A stretch of 64,000 nt of DNA from Talpa occidentalis. Lineage: Eukaryota > Chordata > Mammalia > Eulipotyphla > Talpidae. The position numbers were made by a program, and so were the translations under genes. The stretch is from positions 52,073,013 to 52,137,012 of the forward strand of contig NW_023601754.1 of NCBI RefSeq assembly GCF_014898055.3. Reading direction: 5' to 3'. The notes under the pieces are model-generated. The model was not told where the DNA came from and did no database searches. It was given only the letters and a program-made list of their open reading frames with translations. Shown one piece after another: positions 1 to 13,337 of this stretch (positions are counted from its first letter, which is position 1; each line of letters begins with the position of its first letter).

Positions 1-1189
1 CACGCTCCTTGCCACCCAGCGCCCAGGCTGCAGTCCCCAGTCCGAGCTCCCTAACCAGGGCAGGGCAGGCCGGGAAGCTCTGGGGCCTGGGCCTCGCTTC
101 CCGTCCCGGCCTGCCCCACCTCGCTGGAGGCGGCCGGGAGGGCACCCAGCACCTGTGAGGGCTGATTTCCTGTAAGGTTCCCGTGCGCGGACGGTGACCC
201 GCGCGGAGTGACGGGCCGCCTGCCGGGCGTGGACGGCAGAGGCCTTTGGCCGTGGCCTGTCCTTGGCCAGTGAGAGCTGAATCCTCTCTGCGTAGCGCAT
301 TCTGGTGGGAATTGCCGGCTCCCGTTCGTCGGGCACATCACCTCCCACAGAAGGTCCTGAGCCCACTCGGGGGACCGCGGGCCGGGGCTGTCCAGGCCTC
401 GCAGCCGGCTCCGGGGCAGCGCCCAGTCCCCTACCGGCAGGACACAACATGGGGCCCAGGCCTCCCTGCGCCCAGCCTGAGAGCAGACCAGGGTCTGCTC
501 TGAGCTCACGGAGACCCCAGGGCAGTGTGGGCAGGCAAGTGGGGGCAAGGCAGGGCGAGAGGGCAGCAGCCGGCCCTGTCCTCGCTGAGCCCTCCACCGC
601 AGGGCCTGCCCTGGCCGAGCCTCCAGCTCAGCGTAGGCCTGGGGCTGGCGGGCTAATGAGGGAGGACCCTGCAGGCGGCAGGGCCGAGGGGCGGGTGGGG
701 ACCCTGGAGGCCCCTGGGAGGGCTCAGGGCTCCCGACTAAGCAGGTACAGGCACTGGCCCCTTGCAGGACAGACCTGGAGTCCTGCCAGCCTCTGCGCGA
801 CTCCCTGGCCCTCCTGCTGCCCTGCTGGACGGGGTCCACTGGTCGCCAAGGGCCACCCGGCTTGAGGCAGGAAAAGGCCCCGGCCTCCGTTCGCGCGGCC
901 ACGTGGCAGCCTGAGAGCCGGGCCGGGCCGGGCCTGTCTGCCCCTCCTGGGTGGGCTGCTGGGCACAGGGGCCGCCCCCAGCCTTCCCGCACCGGGCAGG
1001 CTGCCAGCCAGGCGCAGCTCCTCGGGGCGCACTGGTTCCCCCCTCCCAGCCCCCGCTGGCGGCGAGCCCCTCCGTGATGCCTGCGGCACCCCCGCCCTGG
1101 GGCTCGGGAGGCGCACGCTGGAAGATTTATTCCTTCCTGCCTGTTGGCTGGGCTGCGTGCCTGGAAAGAACAGCGTGTCCCGGGGCGCA

Positions 1190-1440
1190 CACGTGTGTGC
1201 TGCATGGAGGCCCGTAGTGCACATGCGTGCCGGTGCGCGTGCGGGCGCTCAAGGGGTGGCCCGTGTGCCCGAGCCTGGTGCCATGCGCACGTGTGCACAG
1301 GCATGCCCATGTCTGCCATGTGTGTGCCCGTGTGTGTGCATGTGCGTGCGCCTGTGCATGTACATGTGGGTGTGAGGCACACGTGTGTGTCGGGGCGTGT
1401 GCGAGGGCATGCTGTGTGTGCCGTGTGCTCTCCGAGGAAG
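1190..1440. repeat. TG-rich alternating purine-pyrimidine tract
   Basis: Imperfect GTGT/CATG alternation (many copies of TGTGTG, GTGCATG and CACGTGTG) runs across about 250 bp. It is a degenerate microsatellite of the type able to adopt Z-DNA. The reading frames across it (Cys/Val/His-rich) are repeat artefacts. Confidence 0.7.
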
Positions 1441-1879
1441 TGCTCTCCCAGCAGGCCCGGCGGCCTCCCTGGCCTGGTCCCCCTTCCGCTCCGGGACGAG
1501 GGGACACTGGCCCTGACTGCCGGGTAGCTCTGCAGAGTGGTGGGGTCTGGGGAGCGGCTGGGAGGCCGCAGGGCCACGACAAAGCTGGGGTGGGGGTCAC
1601 TAAGGGTCCCCAGTACCTGCTTCCCATCCTGGCTTCTCAGCTCTCCCAGGCAGGCAGCTCATCAAGCATTCGGGGGGCTGAGCGTCCCCCAGCAGGGGCA
1701 GGGGAGGCGTGAGAGGCCCAGGCCCGGGCCCCGCGTGGCCCCTCCCTGCGGCTGTGCCACCTCTGACGCCCGGCCTGGGGGACACGGCCCCGCCGCCCGG
1801 GGGCGCCTGTCTGTCCCGGGGGCGGCGGGGAGGCCCGGAGCCCCGCGGTCTGCAGGGCCCCGTGTGATCTGCACGCGGA

Positions 1880-2060
1880 GATCGTGTCTGGTTACATTTA
1901 ATAGAGGGAGAGAGGGTTTCTGCCGAAACCACCTCGCTGGCCCCGCACCAAGTGTGGGGAGGCAGGAAGGACATCTTTCTTTCCCCTTTAAAACGAGTTT
2001 CCTTTTTATTTGTTTTTTCAAAGAGAAAATTCGAGGCCCCAGTTTTCCTCTTGCCCTTCC
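1880..2060. other. AT-rich island, candidate conserved non-coding element
   Basis: A sharp drop in GC content, with TTACATTTAATAGAGG near 1893 and TTTTTATTTGTTTTTTC near 2002, is embedded in 70%+ GC sequence. No gene, tRNA or SINE structure is visible. Such islands in this neighbourhood are typical of conserved enhancers, but conservation cannot be tested here. Confidence 0.3.
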
Positions 2061-5000
2061 AGATGGGGTCCCTCCGGGCCGGGGACCCGGCCGCGCTCCC
2101 GGACAGGGCCTCGCCCTCACGCCGCTGCTCCCCGCAACCTGGGGTATGAGTGGGGGCTGCAACCCAGAACACACGCGCGGGGTGCGTGTGGGAGTGGAGG
2201 CTGCTGGCCACCCCTTTGCCCAGGGAGCTCCGCCTGTCTCCAGACGTCCCTCTGGCCAAATGCTGGCTTCGAGGGCAGCGGGCCGGACCCCGCGCTCCTG
2301 GCCCTGCTCCCGGCCAGCAGGGACGGCGGCAGCCCCCAGGAGGGCTGAGCCTGTGGGGTGGGCCTCCCAGAGGGACCCTGGAAGACGGCGTCCGGCACCC
2401 CAGCAAAGTTCTTCCCCTGCACCCCACTGCTCCCGCCCCCACGAGCCACCCCCAGGGACAGGGCCCTTCCTCCCCGCTGCCCACGCTGGTGGGAAAGCGA
2501 GGCCAGGGCAGGTCCATCGGCCCCCGATTGCCTGGAGAGCATGGGCCGGGAGTGGAGACAGGCTGCTGGGGGACCCCAGGCCCAGCCTCCGGGGACCGAA
2601 GCTGTGGGGCACAGCTGGCAGCGCTCAGACCTCTGGGGCCGCAGGTGTCCACACCCGCCTTGGCGCTGTTCTGAGGGGCCGGGAAGGGGAGCAGCCACTC
2701 AGGCCCCCAGGCCTGCGCCCACCTCAGCTCTCCGCCCAGGGGGGCTTGCTGGCTGTGGACCAGGGGGGCAGGCTGGGGGCAGGTTGCTGCCGCCCCCTTG
2801 CCTGTGAGCCCCCACTCCGTCTGGGCCCTGGGCACCTCCCTCCGCTAGGCCCAGGAGGCCAGGCTGCCCCCACCCACAGCCCACCCAGTGGCATCGAGGG
2901 CTGGGGGCTGGGGACGAGCTTTGGGGACCCTGGCTTTTTGGCCATGCTCTAGCCCCCCCAAGCCTGCCCCCCAGGATGACCCCTTCTCACCAGCTGTTCC
3001 TGCCTGTCTGTGGCCACCCGGCGCGCTGCCAGCCCCTCCCTGCTCGGAGGGACACTGACCATTTTGGGCTGTCCCCTCAGGCACCCGGGCCCTCAGGGGG
3101 GCCCCGCGCAGCCCCCAGTGGGCAGCGGGCCACTAGCAGCGGCTATTTCAGGCCTGGTGTTGGTTTCCCTGCCCTCGCCCAGAGGGGACAGGAATGCGGC
3201 CCCGTTCACATGGGTGCCAGCGGGTGCCAGGACCCTGGAGAGGGCAGTGAGGCCCTGGCCTCTTAGCTCATGGCCTGGGCCGCCGCCCTGCCCCTGCGTC
3301 CGGCCTCCCACCATGTTGACACGGCCGTCCCCAGGTCAGGGCCCAGAGGGCTGTGCCACCACCCCCACCCGGGCTCCCCTTTGGGGGTACACCTGCCCCC
3401 ATCACAAAGATATAGCTTTGGGGCTGGTCACCACTCTAGGGGGACACTCCCACTCACAGGGTGGGCCGGGCGGCCACTTCCCTGGAGCCTCTGGAGGCTG
3501 AGGTGGCCTGGCCAGGGGCACTGCCCTGCACAGCCCGTGGGGTCCCTGGCAGGTGCCCCAGCCAAACCGGCTGCAGGGGCCACATCAGGGCCTTCCACAC
3601 ACCAGGCAGTGGACAGAGGGTGCAGGGACTATGGATGGCAGGACGGGCCAGTGAATGGGAGAATGCTGGCTCCTCTGGGCGCCCCGAAGTGTGGCTCCCG
3701 GGGGGACCTTGGAGAGAGCTCCTGGGGTGCGGCCCCGAGGGCGACCTGTGTTCCATCCAGTAGCAGCATGAAATGAGTGCGAGCTGGCAGAGGTGGCCGC
3801 ACGCTCCTGCCTGGGCACCAGGCTGGCGTGGAAACTGCGGACGGCAGCCGAGGCCCTGGCTCGAGCCCCCCAGGAAGGAGGGCCGGGCTGCCCGCTGCAT
3901 CCAGCGGCATTGCCGCCAAGTCCCTCTGCCCCCGCCCGCGGCCACCGGCCACCCGCACTCCCCGCCTCCGGCTGTGGGCACAGAGGTCAGCAGCCCTCCC
4001 TGCCCACGGGCCAGCGGTGCAGCAGAGGAGGTGGGGGCAGCCTATGGGGCCGGCGTGCTCTTGGGCTGGGACAGAGGCCTCGCCACCAACCCGGCACCCG
4101 GGGGAGCCCAGCCGGCCAGGGCCAGGGCCCTGTGAGCACAGGCCTGTGCCAGGTGGGAGCCCAGCCGGTCGGGGCCGGGGGGAGGGGAAGCAGCCGGCCT
4201 GCCCACAGGGGGCTTGCGTCTCTGGGCAGAAGCCCGGCCAGCTGGCAGCCTGGCGCCAGCCATCAGGAGCTGGGCCAGGAGGCCCGGCGCTGCCCCCGGG
4301 CTGGGGTGGGTGACCAGCCCCTCTGAGTGGGGAGAAGGGCAGGGTTTCGGGCAGGCGGGGCCGAGGCCAGCCAGTCCTGGCCAGGAGGGACCGGGGCCCT
4401 GCAGAGGAAAAGCAGGGCAGGGCACCCCCCAACCTGGGCCCCAGGGTCAGGGTGGATCCCCTGGGGGTGGGTAGGGCTGCTTCTGGTGCCACCCCCCAGC
4501 CAAGGCAGAGTCTGGGGTTCACCCTCTCACTTTTCCAAACACCTCCAGGCCCAGAGGGGCAGGTGCTGAACCTCCCGGGGCTGCCGGCAGGAGGGCGCTT
4601 AGCTGACTCCTGTGAGGGCCAGGGAGGCCCGACCGTCCAGGCGAGGGCACCCAGCCCGGCCCAACCGGCCGCAGAGCTGAGCCTAGGCTGGGTGGGAGCG
4701 GCGGGGCCCAGGCCTGTGGCGGGGGCTCAGGGTCCTGCCCCGAAAACGGGGGTCGGGGACCATGGCAGGCGGAGCCGGCTACAGCCTCAGCCCCTCTGGG
4801 TTGGGCATCCCGTCCTGGCTGCCCGGCCAGTGGCCAGCGGTGCCCAGGGGCTGCGCAGGCCCAGAAGGAGCCCCGGGGCCAGGGGAGGAGGGGGCAAGTG
4901 AGGGCCCGTCCCCGCACCGTCGTGGAGCTGGGGTCTCAGGCAGGCCCCCTGGGTGGCCCAAGCACCCTTGGGCCCACGGGGCTCAGAAACACGTGTGGCC

Positions 5001-8000
5001 AGACACGTCCCAGCCGGGTGTGGGAGCCAGGCCCCCTGAGCGTCCCTGTGGCTGCTGAGTCCAGGGCTTGGGCGCAGCGTCAATAAGGCCTCCTTTGAAA
5101 GGCGGGCGGGGGCGTGGGGCGGCTCAGGTCGGGGCTCCTCTGCCAGCCTCCCTGCGGGGGGCCCCGCTTTGGCCCAGCGTGCAGTGGGGGGAGCTGGGGT
5201 GCTCAGGAGGGCTTCTGGGGTCTTGGTTTGGACAGTGGGTCCAGGGAGCCCCGGTGGCGAGGCAGCCCGAGTCGGGGCGTAGGCCGAGGGCTGCGGGCGC
5301 TGCCCAAGCGGGGACCGGCCTCCCAGCACCGGGCGCGGGGCCAGGCCCAGGCGCTCTGAGTGCAGGCTTGTTGCCCTGAGGCCATGAACAGGGCGGCTTT
5401 GTGGACGGGAGGTGATTTACGGGGTGCTGCCCGGCTGGGGCCTGTACGTGCAGGACTGGGAGGAGCAGGGGTCCTGGAGGCCCCGCCACCCGCTGCGGAC
5501 TCAGCGGTCTGGGGCAGGTGACCCAGCCTGGGACCCCGGGTGCGCCGGGTGCCACTGCCCCTGCAGCGTGGCCTCTGTGAGGGGCCTGCTCAGGTGACCC
5601 CCACTGGAGCCGAGGGCGATGGGCTGGGCGCAGTGGCCCGCGGCCCACCATTGCCACAGAGTTTTAGGGGGTGGCCCCACGCAGGGGGAGAAGGGGCCGG
5701 GTGGACAGGTCCAGGGGAGGCTCTTCGGCCTGGGAGTGCAGGGCCGGGCTCCAGCCCCCTCCTGGTCTGCCTGCTCTGGCCTGCCTGCTCCTCCCCGCCT
5801 GGAGCCCCCCCAGTGCCCCAGGGGCTTCGCCCAGCCTTGTCCCTCTCCCAGCATGCCTTGGTCCCACGCTGGGGTCGGCAGCCTGCGCAGGGCTCGGGGC
5901 CCCACCTGAGAGGCCAGCCAGGCTGAGCCGCACGGCGCTGGCCCTGGGGCCGGGATGGGGCTGCGTGACAGAGTGGCTGGGCCGCCCTTTCCTGGGGCCT
6001 GCTGCCGACCAGGCTCACGACCTGGCCTCCCGCACCGGAGTGCCCCCACGCAGGCTCCCCGCCCGGGCAGGAAGGCCGCTCCTGTGCCTGGGGCTGTGGG
6101 GCGGCCAGCTGCCTGCGTCCTCGGCTCTCTGGAACCCTGAGTTCCTGGCGGGAGGAAGCGGGCTGGGCCAGCGTGGAGCCTCCCGGGCCTGGCGGGCCTG
6201 TGGCTGGCTAATTGCTCTTTCTAAGAAATCCCTCAAAGTCTGGGAGGACGGCCGGGGGAGCGGCACGGGCCCCGTGGGCGGCTGGGAAGCTGGGTGGGGG
6301 CCGCCGCTCCAGGCCAGGCTCAGCTGCCAGCCTCAGGAGTGGCCTTCCTGGGCGCCTGGCCTGGCTCTGACAGCAGAGCCCGTGCCACAGCACGACACCC
6401 CCAGCCCCATTGCTGAACCCCCACCTGGCCCCACACGTCCAGAAAGAAGGGCGGCGGGTGCCCCGCAGAGCCCACGTGCGTGCTCACGCTTGCCTCGGCC
6501 ACCCAGCGGGGCCAGCAGGAGACCCTGAGCGGCCCTGAGCCAAGGCAGCCACGTCCAACCTGGCCAAGACCCCGTGGCCTGGACATGCGTCCCTCCAAGA
6601 GGGGAGGCGGTGTGGCCAGGGTCCCCGGAGGCTGGGAGGCACTCCAGCACCCTCTCAGCCTCCCTGCCCCCGCCCTCGCGGGGCCTGCTCAGGCTCCGCA
6701 GCTCACGGCCACACCCTGGGCCCTGGGCTGGGCAAATTGAGGCGCTGTGGACTCCAGACCTGCCACCCGCTGAGTGGGGCTGCTGCTGCTTCTGAGGGGG
6801 GCCTGCGAGACCCCTGCAGTCCAGGCTCTGGGGGTCCCTGCAGGGAGCAACGTGGAGGCTGGCTCTGCCCCTCACACCTTCAACAAAGTGAGAGCCGAGG
6901 GCAGGGCCCAGGGCAGCGGGACCTAGCCCGCGGCAGGGTTGGGGTGCGCCCAGCAGGCCCGGCGCCCTTGGGCTGAGAAGCTGGCAGGAGGGCCTGGAGC
7001 CAGGGGGCCACCACCTGCAGGGTCGAGGGGCCTGGGGTCTCCCTAGGAAGACCCCCCAGCCCCTGCACCGTCTAGGCAGGAGAGCCAGAGGGGGGGCCAG
7101 CTTGGGGGTTGCCGGGGGTGGGGTGTCTTCCCACCCGCACCCCCAAAAGCCCAACTTTGGTGACCAAAATGGGTGTCATGAGACCCACTGACCTCACGGG
7201 GGCGCAGGAGACAACAACATCTCAGCCGCCCTCAGACAGGAGCTGGCCACGGGGAGCCTGTGGCCAGAGATGGTTTACGGGGGACCCCAGCTCTCTCCCC
7301 AGCATGGCGGCTCCTGCCCTTTCCCAGGCCGTCCTCCAGCAGCCCTGCAGCCGCGCTCCCTGACCAGGCCAGCCCGCAGCCGCGCCTCCGGCCACCTCCC
7401 TCCCCCCTGCCTCCCCCGCCCACCCGCAGCCCTTTCCTCCCCGCAGCCCGGGCCTCGGGGCCCATCTACACAGCGCTGAGACCCCACAGCAAGCAGGGCC
7501 ATCAGTCTGTGGGTTAGGTGGGGTCCCGGGGTGACCCTGGGGCAGAGTTGGGGGCAGGAAGGAAGCGCCCCAGGAGGGGCTGGGAGTGAGGTATGGCCAC
7601 GGCCTGGAGGCTGGGGTGGCCTGCGAGGAGGCCCAGCCTGGGGAGAGGGGTGATGGTGGACCGGGTGGGGGTACAGGGACTGGGGGAGCCCAGAAGTGGG
7701 GGCATTCCCACTGTTTGGGGGGTGGGGCAGGGAGAGGGTGCCCTGCCTGAGCAGGCTTGGGGGCATTGATGCCTGCGCCCCAAGGGCCTGGAGGCTGCCT
7801 GGTGTCCAAGGCTGAGGCTGCAGACCCTCTCCAGGTCCCGGGGTGCCAGGGCAGGCTGGTGAGCAAGGGCTGGAGGTGCCTCCCATGCCCCCGCCCAGGC
7901 CCGGTGCCCAGCTGACTCCCATGCCCCTGCCGGGCTGCCGCTCGGCCTCACCCCGGCTGCCCTCCTGCAGCCTTCCCACGCGGTGACCCACCTCCCGGAG

Positions 8001-10217
8001 CTGCCAGCTCTGCGCCCAGGGCCAGCACTTGCTGCCCCGAGGCTGTGAGAGCGTGGGAAGGCCGGAGGAGCGGGGCTGGGCTGAGGCAGAGGGGAGAGCC
8101 CCCCGCTCGGAGGAGGGCTGGGAGCTGGAAGGGCCTGGCCTGGGCAGGGAGGCCAACTGGGGGTCTTCGGGGCACCCCTGCTGCCTGCCTCAGCCTGCCG
8201 CCTGCCTCCGTGGTGGGCACAGTCGGGGCACGGAGGCCCCAGCGTCCAGCTGGCCTCGGGCTCTGCGCGGGCCTGAGCGCCAAGGCCTCCTCCCGGCCAG
8301 GGCTGCCCCTTGCCCGCACGCCTGGGCCCAGGCCTCACCTGTCTGCTGCCTCGGCTTGGCAGACCGAGGGGGGCCGGGCCTGCGCTCTGCAGAGCCGGGG
8401 ACCCCAGGAGGGCTCTGGGGGATGCCTCCCACTCGTGGGCCCAGCGCCCGCTCCTCGGGGCGTGGTGGGTGCTGGGACTGGCCGCGCGGGCTCTGCTGGG
8501 TGCCCAGGCCTTGCCGCGGGGGCAGGGCAAGGGCTGAGGCGGCAGAGGGGCCAGCGCGTGGCGGGCCGGCCGGGCCCTGGCGGGGGAGCGGGCCGGGCAG
8601 GCTCCCTGCCGGCCACGCGGCCAGTCCCCGGAGGGGCCTTGGGAGGAGGGATCAAAGCGGCCTCAGCGCGTTTGCTTTTCTCTGGCCTTTGCTCCTGGCT
8701 GCGCAAACGCGGCCTTCACCCCGCGGGGGGCAGCTCCAGGCGCCCCTGGCACTGGCCACCTCTGGCACCCAGCTGCAGGGGCCACTGAGGCCGGCACACC
8801 TGCTCTCACCTGCCAGGCCGCGGGGGCCGTGGGGGCCGCGGGGGCTGCGGGGCTGCGGGGCGGGGCGGGGGCCGGGCGGGCGGGCTCGGGAGGGGCAGCC
8901 GAGGGTCTCCGTTTGTTTGCACGTGGGGTGCTTGGGAGTTCTCCGCATCAGCGAATCCTCCCGACAGGACTCGGCTTGTGGGAACAGCCCGGAGGTGGGG
9001 TGGGGCAGGGCGGGAGGCCAGGAGGGCTGGGTGGGGAGGAGGCCCCGGTGGGAGGCAGGGGGGCGCGAGAGGCGGGGAGCGGGCGCTGGGGCGCCGGGTG
9101 GGGAGGCTGAGGGCGGCGGGAAGCCATGGCGTCCGCCGGGAGCCGCGTCCACCCCCAGGAGTCTCCCGGAGGGCCTGCCACTGTCCAGCGACCGTCACCC
9201 CCGCCCAGCCCTTGCGCCCACATGCCCCGGCCGGGCGCAGACTCCTGCTCCTCCCAGGCCACCACCCAGAGGCCCCTCCCCAGAGGCTGGCCACGAGGCC
9301 CTTCTCGCCCCTCCTGCCTCCAGCCCCAGGCTGGGCCCAGCCCTCCCGGGTCCGGGCAGCACAGTCTTCTCGGCCCGGCCCAGCCGCCCTGCATGGTGGC
9401 CCCCGGCCTCCCTCCTGCACCCTTGACCGGCACCCCTTGCCCACCTGTCAGCCCCCCCACCCTGAGGAGTGGGGGGCGCTCACGGGTGCCCCTAGGCTCC
9501 CCCCATTCCACCCTAGCCCAGCCACCCACAGGTCACCAGGACACCCCAGGCCCCGGCCTGACCCTGACTCCTGATGCCACCCCAGGCCCCCCAGCTGCTG
9601 GGGACCCCATGCCACGAGGCCCCCCTCCCTTGAACACCAGGGTCCTATTGCAGGGGTGCACCCGTGCTCCCCACCCTGCTCCTCACCACAACACCCCTCC
9701 TAATATGACTGCACCCCCCCCACCTTGTGGTCCGTTTTCTCACAAATACCCCAGAGAACCCCTTCTCAGACATGGTCAGCGGCGGCTCCACCCGGCGCCC
9801 ACCCAGAGCTGCTGGGCCCGGGTCGCGCCGGGCAGGGGCGGGCGGCGTTGAGTCCATGCCTCTCCTGCGGGCCGGCTTGGTGGTGCTGCCCCCCCCAGAG
9901 CCCGCTGGATGCCGCTTCCCCCACTGGCCTGGACCCAGGGGGCTGGGCAGCTGCTCAGGGCCCCAGGGCCCCAGCAGGAGCGCGCCTGCCTCAAGGTCGG
10001 GGTGCAGGTGCCGGGCTGGGGGCGGGCAGCCCTGATGGCCGAGGGCCATTCCCACATCCGCCCCTGCGTCTTCTCACCCGGACACACCCGGGTTTGCCTT
10101 CCCAGCGCCCCGGGCGTGGCCTTGTCCACCCCAGCCCCTCTGGGGGGCTGCTACCCCCGAACGCAGCCCGGACCCTCTGGCCTCACCCCTCCTTTACTGG
10201 GGGAAGCAACACACAGA

Positions 10218-10488
10218 CTCTTTTTTTTTTTTTTTTAAAGATTTATGCATCCAAGAGCTGGGGTACAGGCCAGAGGTGCGGGGGTGAGAGGACTCCCCAG
10301 AGACAGAGTGGGGAGCAGAACAGGCAGACGGACTGAAATCCACTGCTGAGGGAAGCAGCGGGGAGACAGGGGGGTCTGCTGCGCCATGTGGGTCGCTCCC
10401 CGGCCGGGGATGGGGCTCGTGCTGCAGAGGCTGCGACAGCTTCGTGGTGCTGAGACTAACCCCTGCGCCCCCAGGGAAGCCCCGGATT
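10218..10488 (-). mobile_element. tRNA-derived SINE, minus strand
   Basis: A poly(T) run of about 18 and AAAGATTTATGCATCC mark the A-tail end. They are followed by the SINE body (GTGAGAGGACTCCCCAGAGA, GGGGAGCAGAACAGGCAGAC, GCAGCGGGGAGAC) that also occurs at 20.2 and 20.5 kb. The tRNA-like head lies toward 10480 but is more diverged than in the other two copies, so this one is probably older. The family appears lineage-specific (neither Alu nor B1/B2). Confidence 0.75.
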
Positions 10489-11514
10489 CCTTCCTATTCT
10501 GGAGATGTCCAGACACGCCCCCAGCCCAGGACCCTGAAGACTAACCGAGGGCCAGCCCCACTCTCCGGGCCCTCCCACGTGCGGGAGCGCACCCTGTGAG
10601 CGTGGGGTCGGCAGGGCGCCGGGTCTCCCTGCTCCTCTCTCACCAAGCGGGAGCAGCCGGGGCTCCGGCCGGGAGGTGCCGCTGTCCCCCTGAAGCCTGA
10701 CCACCGCCGACCTCTCCCGCCCGCGCGGCAGGCACTCACCAGATCAGCCTCACGCCCCGGCCCACACCCCAGCCTCCGCTGGCTGCACCCCCGTTCCGAC
10801 CGTCCCGACCGCCTCGCAGGTGCCAGCGACCCGCTGATGGCGGCTTCACCCTCGTGAGCCAGTCCCGGCCCCGCGGGCGCCCCAGGCCCTTGTGGCCTGT
10901 GTGGACGGCCCCGGCCCCTTGACTCTCCACCCACAGAGGACTCGGGGCCCGAGCTGCCCCAGCGCCAACCCAGTGAGCGCGAGGTGAGGGCGGGCAGCAC
11001 CGTCCCGCCAGGCCACCCCCCTCTGGCTGACCGGCCCGGGGCCCCTCACTCGCGCCCGCTTCTTGCCGGGGCTCGAGTCTTGGACCGTCTGGCGTGGCCA
11101 AGGCCCGCGAGCCCCTGTGGTCTGGACACGCATCGTCCTCGGGGCCGGCAGCGGCTGGACGGCCCGGGCTGGGCCCTGCTGGAAACGCGGGTGTTCCAGC
11201 TCCCGTGCGTGGCGCTCGTGTCTGCCCTTTCGTCTGGCGCTGGGGACTGGCACGCGCTGTCCACCGGCCTCCGTCCATCTGTCCACCGGCCTCCATCCAT
11301 CCGTCTGGCCCGGCCCCGCCCCCTGCAAGGCCCAGCAGGGCGAGGCTGTTGCTGGCCGCTGTGACAGCAGAGCCAGGAAAGGACCCAGAGGCCGCGGGTG
11401 CGAGAAGCCCCGAGAGGCACGCCGCCACCGCAGGCTCGTCCAGCCGCGCCCCTCACGGCCCCCGGCCGCCATGCGGCCGCAGCAGCACCACGACACCCCA
11501 GCGGCCATGGTGGC

Positions 11515-11580
11515 CAGGCTGAGGATCGTTGTCCTTTTTCTCAATTTGCTCTTTGCCAATAAACCCCGTGGTCGTGACCC
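11515..11580. other. AT-rich island, candidate non-coding element
   Basis: The block GTTGTCCTTTTTCTCAATTT followed by CTCTTTGCCAATAAACC sits in sequence that is otherwise over 70% GC. The AATAAA on the plus strand (about 11558) has no recognisable transcript before it. Enhancer-like conservation is an inference. Confidence 0.3.
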
Positions 11581-12209
11581 GAGGCTGAGACTGAGCCGGG
11601 CCCCCGCTCTCAGGGGCAGCGGAGCCTGGGGATACCCGGGCCCCGGCAGGTCCCGCTTCAGGGCCGCCCCGGGCCCCCGCGCCTGGGCAGCTGTGGGGGA
11701 GCAGGACCGGGGCCTGACGGGCAGGCGCGTCCTCCCTGGAGGCTTGGCCGCCAGGAAGCGCTGGCACACGGTGAGCTGGGCGCCCTCGCTCGGCCCGGCC
11801 TGGAGCAGAGCTGGAGCCAGCTCGGAGCAGCCTCTGGCCCCGGGGCCGTGGCTGCGGCCCTGAGGAGTGCTGGGCCCTGCTGGGTGCGGAAGCAGCCTGC
11901 CTGGGAGGCTTCCGGGACCGAGGCTGCCGTGGCTCGGCATGTCCTCACCCCACACGGCGCTGCCCACGCCTGCACCTGACACCCTGGGGTGACCACGTCC
12001 AGCACGCTCAGGGCCCCAGCCCAGCCGTGGTCCCTACGCCCCACCTGGCAGGCCTCGGCCTGGGCCCTCACCCACTCTGACCCGGCCACCCCCTGCCCAG
12101 GGCCTCAGAGACGCCCAGGCCGGGCGCATGGGCACCTGCGGGTGTCACGTGGGAGCCCCGCGCTCGGGCACACCGGCCTTGGGCCCAGTCACGGGGAGGC
12201 GCCGGCGCC

Positions 12210-12302
12210 GGTTTTGAAATCCTTGAAAATGTTTCCCCTTGTTTTGTTTTATTTAGAAATTTCCCAAATTTTTACCAAGTTAAAGACACACCACAAGAAT
12301 GC
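12210..12302. other. AT-rich island, candidate non-coding element
   Basis: This is the most pronounced low-GC block of the 3' desert. It contains GAAATCCTTGAAAATG, TGTTTTATTTAGAAATTTCC and CAAATTTTTACCAAG in succession. The abrupt borders and lack of SINE or L1 similarity argue for a retained functional element rather than a repeat. Confidence 0.35.
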
Positions 12303-13337
12303 GCGGCCGGGTGGGCGCCGGGCACAAACAGCCCCCACCCCGGCCGCCCCGGCCCCGGCCCCCCGACTCAGCAGCCAAAAATGCCAAACACGCCCAAGAA
12401 AACAGCCGTGGGGAGGGACTACAGGGGCCGGACGCTGCCGGCCGCTCACGCCGGGCCCCGCGGCTCCGGGCACAGGTGCAGGCGCACGCCGGCCACCCCG
12501 GCGCAAGGGGAGGCTGGGGGGCGGGCCGCAGGGTTCAGCCCCACGGTCCCTGCCTGTGGTCATTTGACCTCCCTCTGCCTCAGTCTCCTCTCACGCCCCC
12601 ACACCTCCAATGTCCTTTGCGGATCCAGAGGAGCCAGCGGCATCTGTCCGTCGCTCCCACAGGCCCTGGTGCAGGTCCCTGGTCTGTCCATGGGGCTCAG
12701 GCCCACAGGGCAAGGCGGGCACCTTGGTCATAGCAGTTCCCCCCTGGACGTAGCCGTGGCTGTCAGAGCTCAGAGGACCCCCTATCAGAGGGCCACTGGG
12801 ACTCGAGCGCCTGGAGCAGCGTTGTGTGGACACGGGCCTCCCGCGGCTCCCCCGTCTGCCTGGAGAGCTGCCCCTCAGCCCCTCGGCTGCCCCTCTAAGC
12901 CTGCACCCCCAGACTATGCTCCCTAAGCCTGCATCTCCCACCTGCACCCCGGGCTGCATCCCCGCATGGCCCCAGCTTCTCCCCAGAGATCTCCCCACCC
13001 CACGTGACCTTCTCTGGACCTCAGGGCCCCCACTTTGGGGGTACCTGGGGTCCCCGCTGGGGTAGTATCTGGCACCCGCTGGTGACTCGGATGCGGCTAC
13101 TCAGGGGGCCTCTCCCTCCTAGGGAGGCCCAGGGCCTGGTGCTGAGAACCAAGTTGGGATTCAACCCTGGCCTCTCTGGGCCCCCAGGAGGAGCCAAATC
13201 TTGGCTCCGTGGCTGGACCCCGAGGGGTCTCGGGCGGGGGTGGCCACAGGCCTGGGCGACCCGCAGGAGGTCAGCTCCTCGGCCAAGCTGCGGCTCGGGA
13301 ACTTGGCTGGCGCCCGCACGGGAAGGGGAAGACCTTG

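Larger units (their letters stand above)
1..10217. other. GC-rich intergenic sequence beyond the IGF2 3' end
   Basis: I see no gene here. Many long open frames exist on both strands, but they are low-complexity (Pro/Gly/Ala/Arg-rich), overlap each other on all frames, and show no recognisable domain or exon structure. In human this side of IGF2 leads toward H19 and contains scattered enhancers, so regulatory function is plausible but inferred. Short AT-richer patches inside it (1.88-2.06 kb, 6.20-6.24 kb, 8.64-8.72 kb, 8.90-8.97 kb) stand out from the GC background. Confidence 0.6.

Noticed and set aside
51..1577. 508-codon minus-strand open frame and many similar long frames in 0-27 kb
   Set aside because: Composition is Pro/Ala/Gly/Arg/Cys with repeat-driven stretches. 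Several frames are open on both strands at once, as expected at 65-75% GC. There is no domain and no supporting splice structure.
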